DNA of 14,482 bases from Dehalococcoidia bacterium (GCA_029857995.1 JAOUFZ010000019.1:1-14482); one strand, 5' to 3'. Shown: positions 6,873 to 13,924, numbered from the stretch's first letter. Numbers and translations are program-made. The notes: generated by a model not told the origin, from the letters alone.

Positions 6873-7899
6873 GATGTATAATCCCGCCTCCCAGTATCTC
6901 ATCAACATTATAGAACACAACGGCCTGCCCCGGCGTTATCGCCTTTTGCGGCTGGGCAAAGTGAACATCCACGGAGTCGTTCCTGAAAGATAGGGTAGCT
7001 TCTGCCTCTTTCGATTTATAGCGTATCTTGGCCCTGGCTTTGATGGGCTCCCGAGGCACCCTGCCTGATATCCAGTTCAATTTTCCGGCGCTAAGCTTCT
7101 GAGTGTAGAGCTCCTTCTCAAGACCAAGTGCGACTCTATTGCTTTCAGGCTCTATCCTTATGACGTAGAGCGGCTTGCCCGACGCTAATCCCAGACCATG
7201 CCTCTGCCCGATGGTATAGAAGGCTATTCCCCGGTGCTGACCTAGTGTCTTTCCCTGGGTATCTACAATATCGCCAGGCAGACTGGGAAATCTCTGGCTG
7301 AGAAAGACGCCATAATTCTTCTGGGAAATGAAGCAAATATCCTGACTCGACTTGGCGGCTGTGGGCAATCCCGCCTGCTTTGCCATCTGTTTAACCTCGT
7401 CTTTGCTATGCTCGCCTAAAGGAAACAGGACGCGCTTGAGCTTTTCCTGGGTTAGAGTATAAAGAAAATAAGATTGGTCTCTACGGGTGTCTGCTGCTTT
7501 AAGCAGGCGATGGCCATCTCGAGAATGCTCTACCTTGGCATAATGGCCTGTAGCCAGATAATCGGCGCCCATGGAGAGTGCCTTATCGAGGAGCAGGCCA
7601 AACTTTATGCGCTGGTTGCAGGCAACGCAGGGATTGGGAGTCCGCCCTCGCTGGTATTCCTGGCAGAAATAGTCAACTACATGAGACTCAAATTCTTTTT
7701 GGAGGTCAACCTGATGGTAGGGAATACCCAAAATGCGGCAGATATCTTCTGCCCGATGCGCCTGGTAGTCGAAGTTAGCTGAGTCCCAGAGGCGCACATG
7801 TATGCCTATCACTTCATAGGCGGCTTCTTTGAGCAACAAAGCAGCGGCGGAAGAATCTACCCCTCCGCTCAATGCCACAGCTACCTTTCCTTTGGGCAT
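6859..7899 (-). CDS. mnmA: tRNA-specific 2-thiouridylase
   Basis: Installs the 2-thio group on U34 of tRNA-Lys, tRNA-Glu and tRNA-Gln, using ATP and sulfur relayed from a cysteine desulfurase. The 346-residue length is normal. The PP-loop ATP site is ALSGGVDSSAAALL (9-22), and the catalytic pair is C94 in NPCVACNQRIKFG and C189 in SQDICFISQ. The central MnmA domain contains YTIGQRHGLG, and the C-terminal barrel ends ITPGQAVVFYNVDEILGGGII. The ATG at 7897-7899 begins a family-typical sequence with a weak AAGGT just upstream. tmk ends 73 bases upstream and the spacer holds hairpin repeat copy B, so cotranscription with tmk is likely but not certain. The last few codons lie in an A/T-rich repeat. 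Confidence 0.96.
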   Translation of the reverse strand: MPKGKVAVALSGGVDSSAAALLLKEAAYEVIGIHVRLWDSANFDYQAHRAEDICRILGIPYHQVDLQKEFESHVVDYFCQEYQRGRTPNPCVACNQRIKFGLLLDKALSMGADYLATGHYAKVEHSRDGHRLLKAADTRRDQSYFLYTLTQEKLKRVLFPLGEHSKDEVKQMAKQAGLPTAAKSSQDICFISQKNYGVFLSQRFPSLPGDIVDTQGKTLGQHRGIAFYTIGQRHGLGLASGKPLYVIRIEPESNRVALGLEKELYTQKLSAGKLNWISGRVPREPIKARAKIRYKSKEAEATLSFRNDSVDVHFAQPQKAITPGQAVVFYNVDEILGGGIIHQMQR

Positions 7900-7934
7900 A
7901 GACCTTGCACGCGAAGTAATATTGATTCTTTTAC

Positions 7935-7974
7935 ACCCTCATCTTAATCCTCTCCCGTCGCGGGAGAGGAAACT
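7935..7974. repeat. Short hairpin repeat, copy B (tmk-mnmA spacer)
   Basis: TCCTCTCCCG (7948-7957), loop TCG, CGGGAGAGGA (7961-7970): a perfect 10-bp stem preceded by ACCCTCATCTTAA. Compared with copy A, a T-A pair near the loop has become G-C by changes on both sides, so the stem is preserved. The tmk stop codon begins at the repeat's right end (7973-7975). Confidence 0.75.
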
Positions 7975-8602
7975 AGGTTCGCAATGAGAAGCCCGGCAAC
8001 AACGGGCTCACCCTATCCCAGATAATCTCAGCAATTTTCCTTTTAGGTAGAGAGGCATCTATCACCAACCAGCGGTCAGGCTCAGCCGCGGCCATCTTGA
8101 GGTATCCCTCCCTCACCCTCCGGTGGAACGATAAATCCTCTAGCTCAAAGCGGTCTTTCAAGCTTCGCTTTCGTGCTAATCCCTGCTGCGGTGAAATATC
8201 CAAGAGGATTATGAGGTCGGGATTGAGATACCCTGTTGCCATATTGTTGACCATCTTTATGGCAGTGAAATCAAGTCCCCGCCCATAGCCTTGATAGACC
8301 ATGGTGGAGTAAGTGAAGCGGTCGCAGATGACTACTTTACCTTCTTCCAAGGCAAGACGAATTACCTCAGCCACCAATTGGGCACGGGAAGCAGCAAACA
8401 GAAGGAGTTCAGCCTGGGGCGAAATGGAGGAGCCCCCTTTCCTCTTAACCGCTTTCCTTAACTCGTTACCCAGAGCTGTGCCGCCCGGCTCATGGGTCAA
8501 TACCGCGGGGATGTTTTGTTGCTCGAGCCTTTTCAGCAAGAGCTTGGATTGGGTGGTTTTGCCACAGCCTTCGCCACCCTCAAAGGTGATGAACAGTCCC
8601 AA
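7973..8602 (-). CDS. tmk: Thymidylate kinase
   Basis: Phosphorylates dTMP to dTDP in dTTP synthesis. The 209-residue length is typical. The P-loop is FEGGEGCGKTTQSK (7-20), followed by THEPGGT (36-42), the DR-F form of the substrate motif at CDRFTYST (93-100) with VYQGYGRGL, and a lid region around LARKRSLKDRFE. The start codon is TTG at 8600-8602. This is forced: an in-frame TAA lies two codons upstream, the protein begins with the family-typical GLFITFEG, and GAGGT sits five bases before the TTG. That same TAA is the stop of the upstream ATPase gene, so the genes are 3 bases apart and translation is probably coupled. Confidence 0.96.
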   Translation of the reverse strand: MGLFITFEGGEGCGKTTQSKLLLKRLEQQNIPAVLTHEPGGTALGNELRKAVKRKGGSSISPQAELLLFAASRAQLVAEVIRLALEEGKVVICDRFTYSTMVYQGYGRGLDFTAIKMVNNMATGYLNPDLIILLDISPQQGLARKRSLKDRFELEDLSFHRRVREGYLKMAAAEPDRWLVIDASLPKRKIAEIIWDRVSPLLPGFSLRT

Positions 8603-8605
8603 AGG

Positions 8606-10009
8606 TTACCTCGATTTCCTTTTGCCGCCAGGTTCCCAGCGCTGGTTACCAGGGTTGAAACCGCGGCGTCCAGCTAAGATCCGCTGTAGATTATGGACAT
8701 AGGTAGGTTGAGCGTCACGGGGATAGACGGCATCCAGGCATTGCCTCATTTGAGCGGCATTATTGCTTTTAAGGACATAAATTGGTATACCCAGCGCTTC
8801 GGCATCCCGTATCTTTTGTGGCTTGCGGCGGTAATAACTTCGTGTAGTGAGGAAAATGTCAGCTTGCTTAAGGTCAGCGAGGATTTTCAGCTCTTTTCGC
8901 CCTTCCCTGGCAACTTGTTCCAATCGAGACCGGTTAGCGCCGAAGAGGTAGAATCGCAGCGTTTTTTCCGGTTGCTTCTCTTCCTTGCTCTCCCAGGTAA
9001 GAGGGGATGTTATCGCTTCCCTTTTTACCTCGCCATCTTCATCCATCGAGCGCACTTCGGCTTTGGGGGGTTGCCCATGCAAGAGAGCATCAACAGCCTC
9101 GGTCACGTCCGAGTGTACGGTTACCTTGTAATAATCGACAATTTCCACCACCATATCAAAGGTGGGCGGAGCCTTACGCTCCAGGATAGATTTTTGTGTG
9201 TGCCGTCGCCTGGCTTCCTCATCTCCTAGGGTAACCGTCTGGACACCGCCGATGAGGTCAGACAAAGTAGGATTCATTATCAAGTTTTCCAGAGTGTTGC
9301 CATGTGCCGTGCCTACCAGCTGTACCCCCCGCTCGGCGATGGTTCGGGCTGCTTGGGCTTCGAGTTCAGTGCCTATTTCGTCGATAATGATGACCTCAGG
9401 CATGTGATTTTCCACTGCTTCAATCATTACCGCATGTTGTTCAGCGGGAGCAGCTACTTGCATTCGCCGGGCATGCCCGATGGCAGGGTGAGGGATGTCT
9501 CCATCCCCGGCAATCTCATTGGAGGTATCAATTACGATAACCCGTTTTTTGAAGTCATCAGCCAGCACTCGAGCCACCTCCCGCAACATAGTGGTTTTGC
9601 CTATACCCGGCCGTCCCAGCAGCAGGACGTTTCTGCCCGATTCGATAAGGTCTTGAATCATCCCTACGGTACCGAACACAGCCCTGCCCACACGGCAGGT
9701 CAGGCCAATTATGTAACCGTTTCTACTGCGTATGGCTGAGATGCGGTGAAGGGTGTGGTTGATGCCGGCGCGATTATCCCCGGTGAACTCGCCAATGCGT
9801 GATACTACGTAATCAATATCAGACTGGCTCACTTCTTTGGAGTTGAGGACTAATTCTCTATGAAGGAAGCGGGCTTCGGGGAGACGCCCTAAGTCTAAGA
9901 TTACCTCCAGCAGCTTGCTGTGGTCGGGCTGCTGGTAGAGAGGCTCACGGATATGGAGTGGAAAGATATCAAGTAGTGCATCTAGATCGTCAGTAACTAC
10001 CCTTCGCAT
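8606..10009 (-). CDS. SpoIIIAA/Ycf45-like AAA ATPase
   Basis: A 467-residue cytosolic ATPase of the family annotated as R3H-domain or Ycf45-like proteins, related to SpoIIIAA. It begins with a TDDLDALLDIFPLHIRE helix, then an N-terminal domain ending VGRAVFG. The ATPase core has Walker A LLLGRPGIGKTTM (130-141), VIDTSNEIAGDGDIPHPAIG (159-178), Walker B EVIIIDEIG (205-213) and VQLVGTAHGNTLENL (229-243). After a charged linker (about 315-348) comes the second domain, LRFYLFGANRSRLEQVA onward (351-425). The basic tail GNQRWEPGGKRKSR shows no clear R3H (R-x3-H) motif. The molecular role of bacterial members is not well defined; nucleic-acid binding is usually proposed. The ATG at 10007-10009 has only a distant AAGGT. 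It lies 24 bases after pdxS and 3 before tmk. Confidence 0.85.
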   Translation of the reverse strand: MRRVVTDDLDALLDIFPLHIREPLYQQPDHSKLLEVILDLGRLPEARFLHRELVLNSKEVSQSDIDYVVSRIGEFTGDNRAGINHTLHRISAIRSRNGYIIGLTCRVGRAVFGTVGMIQDLIESGRNVLLLGRPGIGKTTMLREVARVLADDFKKRVIVIDTSNEIAGDGDIPHPAIGHARRMQVAAPAEQHAVMIEAVENHMPEVIIIDEIGTELEAQAARTIAERGVQLVGTAHGNTLENLIMNPTLSDLIGGVQTVTLGDEEARRRHTQKSILERKAPPTFDMVVEIVDYYKVTVHSDVTEAVDALLHGQPPKAEVRSMDEDGEVKREAITSPLTWESKEEKQPEKTLRFYLFGANRSRLEQVAREGRKELKILADLKQADIFLTTRSYYRRKPQKIRDAEALGIPIYVLKSNNAAQMRQCLDAVYPRDAQPTYVHNLQRILAGRRGFNPGNQRWEPGGKRKSR

Positions 10010-10033
10010 CCTGTGACAATACCTTTTTTCACC

Positions 10034-10915
10034 TTACCAGCCCCTGGGGGACAGCAATTCTTGCTGGGGTATAGCCTTGATGTCCAGACCGGGCATGGCG
10101 GCTCCCAGGCCTTTAGATACCTCAGCGAGGATAGCCGGGTCCTGGTAGTGGGTGGTAGCTTTAACAATGGCCTGTGCCCTGGTTGCCGGGTCGCTGGACT
10201 TAAAAATCCCCGAGCCGACAAATACTCCCTCGGCTCCCAGTTGCATCATCAAAGCAGCATCGGCAGGTGTCGCTACACCGCCGGCGGCGAAGTTCACGAC
10301 AGGCAACTTCCCTGTCTTGTGCACCTCCATTACTAACTCCAGAGGAGCACCCAGGGCTTTCGCCTCACTCACAAGTTCTTCCTCAGGCAGAGCATGGAGC
10401 CGGCGAATCCCATCCTGGACCGCCCGCATGTGCCTGACAGCTTCCACGATGTTGCCAGTCCCCGCTTCGCCCTTGGTGCGAATCATGGCTGCCCCTTCGG
10501 CAATACGGCGTAATGCTTCGCCCAGATCGCGACAGCCGCAGACAAAAGGAACCTTAAAGTCGTGTTTCCAAATATGATGGCTTTCGTCGGCGGGAGTGAG
10601 CACTTCGGACTCGTCGATGAAATCAATGCCCAACGCTTGCAGCACCTGAGCCTCAACAAAGTGACCGATGCGGCATTTGGCCATTACCGGGATGCTGACC
10701 GCTTCCCTTATGGCCGTAATTACAGTTGGGTCGGCCATGCGGGCAACTCCGCCGCCGGCGCGGATATCGGCCGGCACTCGTTCCAACGCCATAACAGCGC
10801 AGGCGCCGGCTTCCTCGGCAATCTTGGCCTGCTCCGGGGTGACCACGTCCATAATCACCCCGCCCTTCAGCGTCTGCGCCAGTCCCGTCTTAACTTTCCA
10901 GGTACCTTTTTCCAT
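10034..10915 (-). CDS. pdxS: Pyridoxal 5'-phosphate synthase, synthase subunit
   Basis: Makes pyridoxal phosphate from ribose 5-phosphate, glyceraldehyde 3-phosphate and ammonia; the ammonia normally comes from the glutaminase PdxT. The 293-residue TIM barrel is nearly complete in motif: KGGVIMDVV (D23), VMALERVPADIRAGGGVARMADP, the lysine K80 in PVMAKCRIGHFVEA, CGCRDLGEALRRI and the second lysine K148 in MIRTKGEAGTGN, then VNFAAGGVATPADAALMMQLGAEGVFVGSGIFKS. The ATG at 10915 is preferred over the adjacent TTG at 10918. There is no ribosome site, but a consensus TATAAT ends 8 bases before the ATG, suggesting a leaderless mRNA. pdxT is not in this window. The ATPase gene follows after 24 bases. 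Confidence 0.97.
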   Translation of the reverse strand: MEKGTWKVKTGLAQTLKGGVIMDVVTPEQAKIAEEAGACAVMALERVPADIRAGGGVARMADPTVITAIREAVSIPVMAKCRIGHFVEAQVLQALGIDFIDESEVLTPADESHHIWKHDFKVPFVCGCRDLGEALRRIAEGAAMIRTKGEAGTGNIVEAVRHMRAVQDGIRRLHALPEEELVSEAKALGAPLELVMEVHKTGKLPVVNFAAGGVATPADAALMMQLGAEGVFVGSGIFKSSDPATRAQAIVKATTHYQDPAILAEVSKGLGAAMPGLDIKAIPQQELLSPRGW

Positions 10916-10923
10916 CAATTTTC

Positions 10924-10952
10924 ATTATAACGCTGTGCCAGTCAAATCACAA
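10924..10952 (-). promoter_or_regulatory. Promoter of pdxS, probably leaderless
   Basis: On the - strand TTGTGA (10947-10952, 4 of 6 with consensus) is followed by exactly 17 bases and a perfect TATAAT (10924-10929). The expected start of transcription falls within a base or two of the pdxS ATG, which has no ribosome site. It probably drives the pdxS-ATPase-tmk series. Confidence 0.65.
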
Positions 10953-11009
10953 ATGTCATCACTCTTTCACATGAAGAGATATCCAGCTTTGGAGAATTGG
11001 AGATAGATT

Positions 11010-11657
11010 CTATTTCTTAGTCAAAAGGAGAGACAGGATATTATACTTCCCTTCTATCTCATATGCTTCACTTATCTCCCTTTTGTGCTCACCTATTAGG
11101 GTATGGGCGGCTTCGGTTACTCCTGGCCAATCGTCGAATTCATAATCGTGGAGGCCGACTACGCCTCCGGAAACGAGATGGGGCCAGATTAGATGGAAAT
11201 CATTTTCTACATGCGATTGCTGGTGGCAGCCATCGATGAATCCAAATATGAATCTTTGTTCTCGAGGGAAGCTGACTTTTTGGGAGTCTTCCCTTATAGT
11301 TACGATGTTATCAAAAGCTCGAGTTGATTCGCGGTAAGCTTCCAACATTGAGCGGCCCTGGAGAAATGCTTCATAAACATCGCCTGCCTTGATGCCACTT
11401 CTACTCAGAGTCTTGTCGAGACTGGGGTCGAAAACATCGATGGCGTACACCTTCTTGCCATATGTCTGGGCAAACCTGGCCAGTTTGGCAGTACCCCTGC
11501 CCATATAAGCGCCAATTTCAATGATATCTCCTTCTAGCTTATACAATGCCCGTTGGTGTATGAAGTCGATCAGGACTTCGTAACCCACGAAATCGTCAGG
11601 GTCGTCTTCCAGTGTAATCTTCAGGGGAACTCTTTTAACGGTGAACTCTAAACTCAT
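11010..11657 (-). CDS. Class I SAM-dependent methyltransferase (CmcI/TylF-like)
   Basis: A 215-residue soluble protein with the SAM-binding motif I as GDIIEIGAYMGRGT (43-56), an acidic strand VYAIDVFDP (70-78), then FIFGFIDGCHQQSHVENDF (137-154) and VSGGVVGLHDYE (162-173). The D142/H145 pair and H170-D171 resemble the metal-binding acid and histidine pattern of cephamycin CmcI and macrocin-type O-methyltransferases, suggesting O-methylation of a sugar or similar hydroxyl; the substrate is unknown. The ATG at 11657 is chosen; a TTG four codons upstream (11669) is an alternative, and neither has a good ribosome site. It starts 20 bases after the six-hairpin gene and is very likely in the same transcript. 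After its stop, 90-odd bases lead to the pdxS promoter. Confidence 0.85.
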   Translation of the reverse strand: MSLEFTVKRVPLKITLEDDPDDFVGYEVLIDFIHQRALYKLEGDIIEIGAYMGRGTAKLARFAQTYGKKVYAIDVFDPSLDKTLSRSGIKAGDVYEAFLQGRSMLEAYRESTRAFDNIVTIREDSQKVSFPREQRFIFGFIDGCHQQSHVENDFHLIWPHLVSGGVVGLHDYEFDDWPGVTEAAHTLIGEHKREISEAYEIEGKYNILSLLLTKK

Positions 11658-11677
11658 CGTACAAGCCAATGTTCGGT

Positions 11678-12679
11678 CTATAGTCCTTCAATTCCACTTA
11701 AGGCCGCCATAGCCAGTATCGCTGCTGCCGAGGTCCAGGTATTCTTTTCATGGGCCCGTGGTTCCTGTTCTGACTGTCTTATCTCCCTTTTCGGCCAGTA
11801 TACCTCCCGATAAAACACACCGTCGCTATCCCGAAATTGGAGTACCCAGTCCAGCACTATCTTTGCCTTATCTTTGGCACCTATCCTTGTCAAGGCTAGG
11901 ATAAACTCAAAGGTCTCGGCCACGCATACTGACTGTCTGTCGGCAAAGCATTTACACCCCCAACCATCTATAATGAAATCCTGCCACCCTGTTGAGATGC
12001 GCACTTCCGCTTGCCTCTCCTTGAGTAGTCCCACGAGTATGGGGTAATACCATGTCATGGCATGCCCGCTCTTATCCTCGCCTAACCTGTCGAAGCGTTC
12101 GGGGTGCTCTCTGATTGCTCTAGCCAATTTCTGGTATGCCTTATTCCAGTCGGGCTTAGCTACCCCCAATAGCTTGGCAATCCTTGTGCCGCATTTAATG
12201 CTTAGCCAGGTGCTGCTCGAGGCGGTCAAGATTGCTCCTGGCCAGACTTCATTGTTCTCACTTACTCCCCAATAAATCTCGCCGCCTGGCTGCTGTAAAC
12301 TTAAGGCGAAGTTTATGCCCTTCTCCACCGTAGGCCACATGTAGCGGAGAAAGTCCAGGTCCCGGGTAGTGAGGTAGTGATACCAAATTCCTGTTGCTAT
12401 GTAGGTGCTGAAGTTTGTATCTTTGGTCAGGTCCTGAGGTTTATCATTGTGATAACTGAAATACCAGCTTCCATCAGGGTTCTGGGTATCCCGCATCCAC
12501 TTATGGGCCAGGCTAGCCTCACGGACGTGGCCGCTGAGATCTAAGGCTATGGCGCATTCCACATGATCCCAGGGGTCTGTGATACCGCCTCGGTACCAGG
12601 GGATAGCCCCCGAAGGAAGCTGTTGACGGATGATAAAGTCTGCCTGGCGTTGAATCAGCCTTTGAATATCTTCCAGCAT
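11678..12679 (-). CDS. Six-hairpin (alpha/alpha toroid) protein, 'prenyltransferase-like'
   Basis: A 333-residue protein built of repeated helical hairpins with W-, G- and P-rich turns, as in six-hairpin glycosidases and terpene-cyclase-like toroids. Marked segments are ITDPWDHVECAIAL (33-46), MRDTQNPDGSWYFSY, KDTNFSTYIATGIWYHYL, PTVEKGINFALSLQQPGGEIYWG, MTWYYPILVG, CFADRQSVCVAETFEF and NTWTSAAAILAMAALSG. I recall actinobacterial proteins loosely annotated 'prenyltransferase' with the same segment order, so that label is probably a fold-based misnomer; glycoside processing seems at least as likely. No signal peptide is visible, so it acts in the cytoplasm. The ATG at 12677-12679 has AAGGA directly abutting it, which is too close for a normal ribosome site. 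A methyltransferase gene follows after 20 bases. Confidence 0.75.
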   Translation of the reverse strand: MLEDIQRLIQRQADFIIRQQLPSGAIPWYRGGITDPWDHVECAIALDLSGHVREASLAHKWMRDTQNPDGSWYFSYHNDKPQDLTKDTNFSTYIATGIWYHYLTTRDLDFLRYMWPTVEKGINFALSLQQPGGEIYWGVSENNEVWPGAILTASSSTWLSIKCGTRIAKLLGVAKPDWNKAYQKLARAIREHPERFDRLGEDKSGHAMTWYYPILVGLLKERQAEVRISTGWQDFIIDGWGCKCFADRQSVCVAETFEFILALTRIGAKDKAKIVLDWVLQFRDSDGVFYREVYWPKREIRQSEQEPRAHEKNTWTSAAAILAMAALSGIEGL

Positions 12680-12717
12680 TCCTTCAAACTAGACTTTACC
12701 TGGCTTGCACTTCTTTG

Positions 12718-12903
12718 CTACAGGCTCTTTTTTGTCTCCTCGATCTCCCTTTCTAGCTCCTTTAGTTCCTCTTCCAGGTCTTTCTTATACTCCTCGAGCA
12801 TGTCCAGGTATTCCTTTCTGCTGGGAAAGGGCTTGAATCCCTGGAAATAGAAACCGAAGGGCGGGAGGCCAAAGTAGAACCTCCGGGATCTCCTGCTCCA
12901 CAT
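12718..12903 (-). CDS. Small coiled-coil protein of unknown function
   Basis: A 61-residue protein in two parts. Residues 1-28 are aromatic and basic, with R at 4, 5, 7 and 8 and repeated F, Y, G and P, including GLPPFGFYFQGF. Residues 29-61 form a highly charged helix (EYLDMLEEYKKDLEEELKEL and onward) with leucine spacing expected of a coiled coil. I do not recognise the family with confidence; it resembles short coiled-coil proteins such as DUF5320 only in general character. That it is a real gene is shown by a near-perfect ribosome site, AGGAGGTGA, eight bases before the ATG and inside the 3' end of rsmG, whose stop lies 2 bases upstream. It is therefore translationally coupled to rsmG. 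The six-hairpin gene starts 38 bases after it. Confidence 0.75.
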   Translation of the reverse strand: MWSRRSRRFYFGLPPFGFYFQGFKPFPSRKEYLDMLEEYKKDLEEELKELEREIEETKKSL

Positions 12904-12905
12904 AT

Positions 12906-13637
12906 CTATTTCACCTCCTGTACTGGGCGTCGCTTTGGTAGTCCCGCACGACGGGGATATTTACCTGGTGTCGGGTATATTTTATCAATAATTACCAGAT
13001 AACGCGCATCATTGAATTCGCCCAATTCTATTTTCTTTATCTGGTCTAATTTGCCTCCCAGGGCAGCAATGGCTTTTTTCGCCCCATTTATCTCTAGGTC
13101 GATCTCCCCTTTCTTTTGAGCGATAAATCTTCCCCCGATCTGGCAAAAAGGCAGACTGAGTTCCACCAGGGTGGGCAACAAGGCGACAGCACGGGAGAGG
13201 GCCAGGGCAAATTGCTCACGATAGAGTGGTAAATGAGCTGCTTCCTCAGCTCTACTATTCAGCACTTCGACATTTTCCAGCTCCAGTTTGTGGATAATGT
13301 GGTGAAGGAAAGCTGTCTTTTTTGTCGTGGGCTCAATGAGTACCAGCGGGGGCTGAGGGAAAAGAATTTTGAGCGGCACTCCGGGAAAGCCGGCGCCTGT
13401 GCCTATGTCTATAATATTAAAATCTGGCCTTTCCATACCTTCCTCAGGCAAAGCTAGAGTTATAGTCAGGGAATCAAGGAAATGCTTTACCTGCACTGAT
13501 GAGTAGTCCGTGATAGCTGTCAGATTGATTCTCCTATTCCATTCAATTAGCTCCTGGTAGTAAAGCTCAAATTGCTTTACCTGTCTCGTGGTGAGCTTTA
13601 TCCCTAGCTTGCCTGCCCCTTCAATAAGTGTTCTCAT
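12906..13637 (-). CDS. rsmG: 16S rRNA (guanine(527)-N7)-methyltransferase
   Basis: RsmG (GidB) methylates N7 of G527 in the 530 loop of 16S rRNA with SAM. The 243-residue length is slightly above the usual 210-240. Typical features in order: LYYQELIEWNRRINLTAITD, VKHFLDSLTITL, SAM motif I as IIDIGTGAGFPGVPLKI, LIEPTTKKTAFL, the NSRAEEAA segment, a LSRAVALLPTLVEL strand and the basic ending KYPRRAGLPKRRP. The ATG at 13635-13637 lacks a strong ribosome site. Its predicted promoter lies at 13710-13738 with a palindrome in the spacer. The following small gene overlaps its control signals with the end of rsmG, so rsmG, the small protein, the six-hairpin protein and the methyltransferase probably share a transcript. 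Confidence 0.95.
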   Translation of the reverse strand: MRTLIEGAGKLGIKLTTRQVKQFELYYQELIEWNRRINLTAITDYSSVQVKHFLDSLTITLALPEEGMERPDFNIIDIGTGAGFPGVPLKILFPQPPLVLIEPTTKKTAFLHHIIHKLELENVEVLNSRAEEAAHLPLYREQFALALSRAVALLPTLVELSLPFCQIGGRFIAQKKGEIDLEINGAKKAIAALGGKLDQIKKIELGEFNDARYLVIIDKIYPTPGKYPRRAGLPKRRPVQEVK

Positions 13638-13682
13638 CTCGAGCCGTGCCTAAGATTCACTGGTTGTTTGACAAATTCGTCC

Positions 13683-13703
13683 GCCCTGAGCCTGCCGAAG
13701 GGC
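13683..13703. repeat. Short palindromic repeat of the GCCCTGAGC...GAAGGGC type
   Basis: GCCCT (13683-13687) pairs with AGGGC (13699-13703) across GAGCCTGCCGA. From memory, the consensus CCCTGAGCnTGnCGAAGGG is a very widespread short repeat in bacterial genomes. Here it would form a hairpin at the very 5' end of the predicted rsmG transcript. Confidence 0.6.
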
Positions 13704-13709
13704 AACTTA

Positions 13710-13738
13710 ATTCTATCATGATTTATCATGACTGCCAC
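13710..13738 (-). promoter_or_regulatory. Predicted rsmG promoter with palindromic operator in spacer
   Basis: On the - strand GTGGCA (13733-13738, 4 of 6) and TAGAAT (13710-13715, 5 of 6) are separated by 17 bases. The spacer is nearly filled by TCATGA (13726-13731), four bases, TCATGA (13716-13721), where a repressor would block the polymerase. The 10-mer GATAAATCAT in it also occurs at the facing abrB promoter. Confidence 0.45.
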
Positions 13739-13774
13739 TCATTGCTCGACACGCTCCCCATGAGCATTTCAGAT

Positions 13775-13816
13775 GCGGGGCTCGCCCCCGCCAATAAGGC
13801 AAGGATAAACCTCGCC
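13775..13816. repeat. Two adjacent hairpins in the rsmG-abrB spacer
   Basis: GCGGGG (13775-13780) pairs with CCCCGC (13786-13791) around CTCGC. Next, GGCAAGG (13798-13804) faces CCTCGCC (13810-13816) around a 5-base loop; the single mismatch becomes a G-U pair only in - strand RNA. Both lie upstream of the predicted starts of both divergent genes, so they look more like repeat DNA than leader structure. Confidence 0.5.
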
Positions 13817-13866
13817 ACTACATTCGCTGCTCCTAAGTCATGGTTGGATTGTCAGATTTATACTAC

Positions 13867-13896
13867 TTGACAAATTAGTAAGATAAATCATACAAT
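13867..13896 (+). promoter_or_regulatory. Promoter of the AbrB-family gene
   Basis: Perfect -35 TTGACA (13867-13872), an 18-base A/T-rich spacer, and -10 TACAAT (13891-13896, 5 of 6). GATAAATCAT (13882-13891) overlaps the first base of the -10. Transcription would begin near 13903, leaving about 20 leader bases that contain the ribosome site AGGAGGTGAG. Confidence 0.7.
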
Positions 13897-13924
13897 ACTA
13901 ACTTTGGTTATGCAGGAGGTGAGA

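Noticed and set aside
8313..8702. 129-codon + strand frame opposite tmk and the ATPase end
   Set aside because: It overlaps two well-identified genes antisense, has no ribosome site and has low-complexity composition.
9302..9739. Open frames on the + strand opposite the AAA ATPase
   Set aside because: The - strand frame has clear Walker motifs along its length; the antisense proteins have no family features.
10940..11009. Hairpin CTCTT/AAGAG as a terminator between the methyltransferase and pdxS
   Set aside because: The stem is only 5 bp with a 7-base loop and has no T-run in the direction of transcription.
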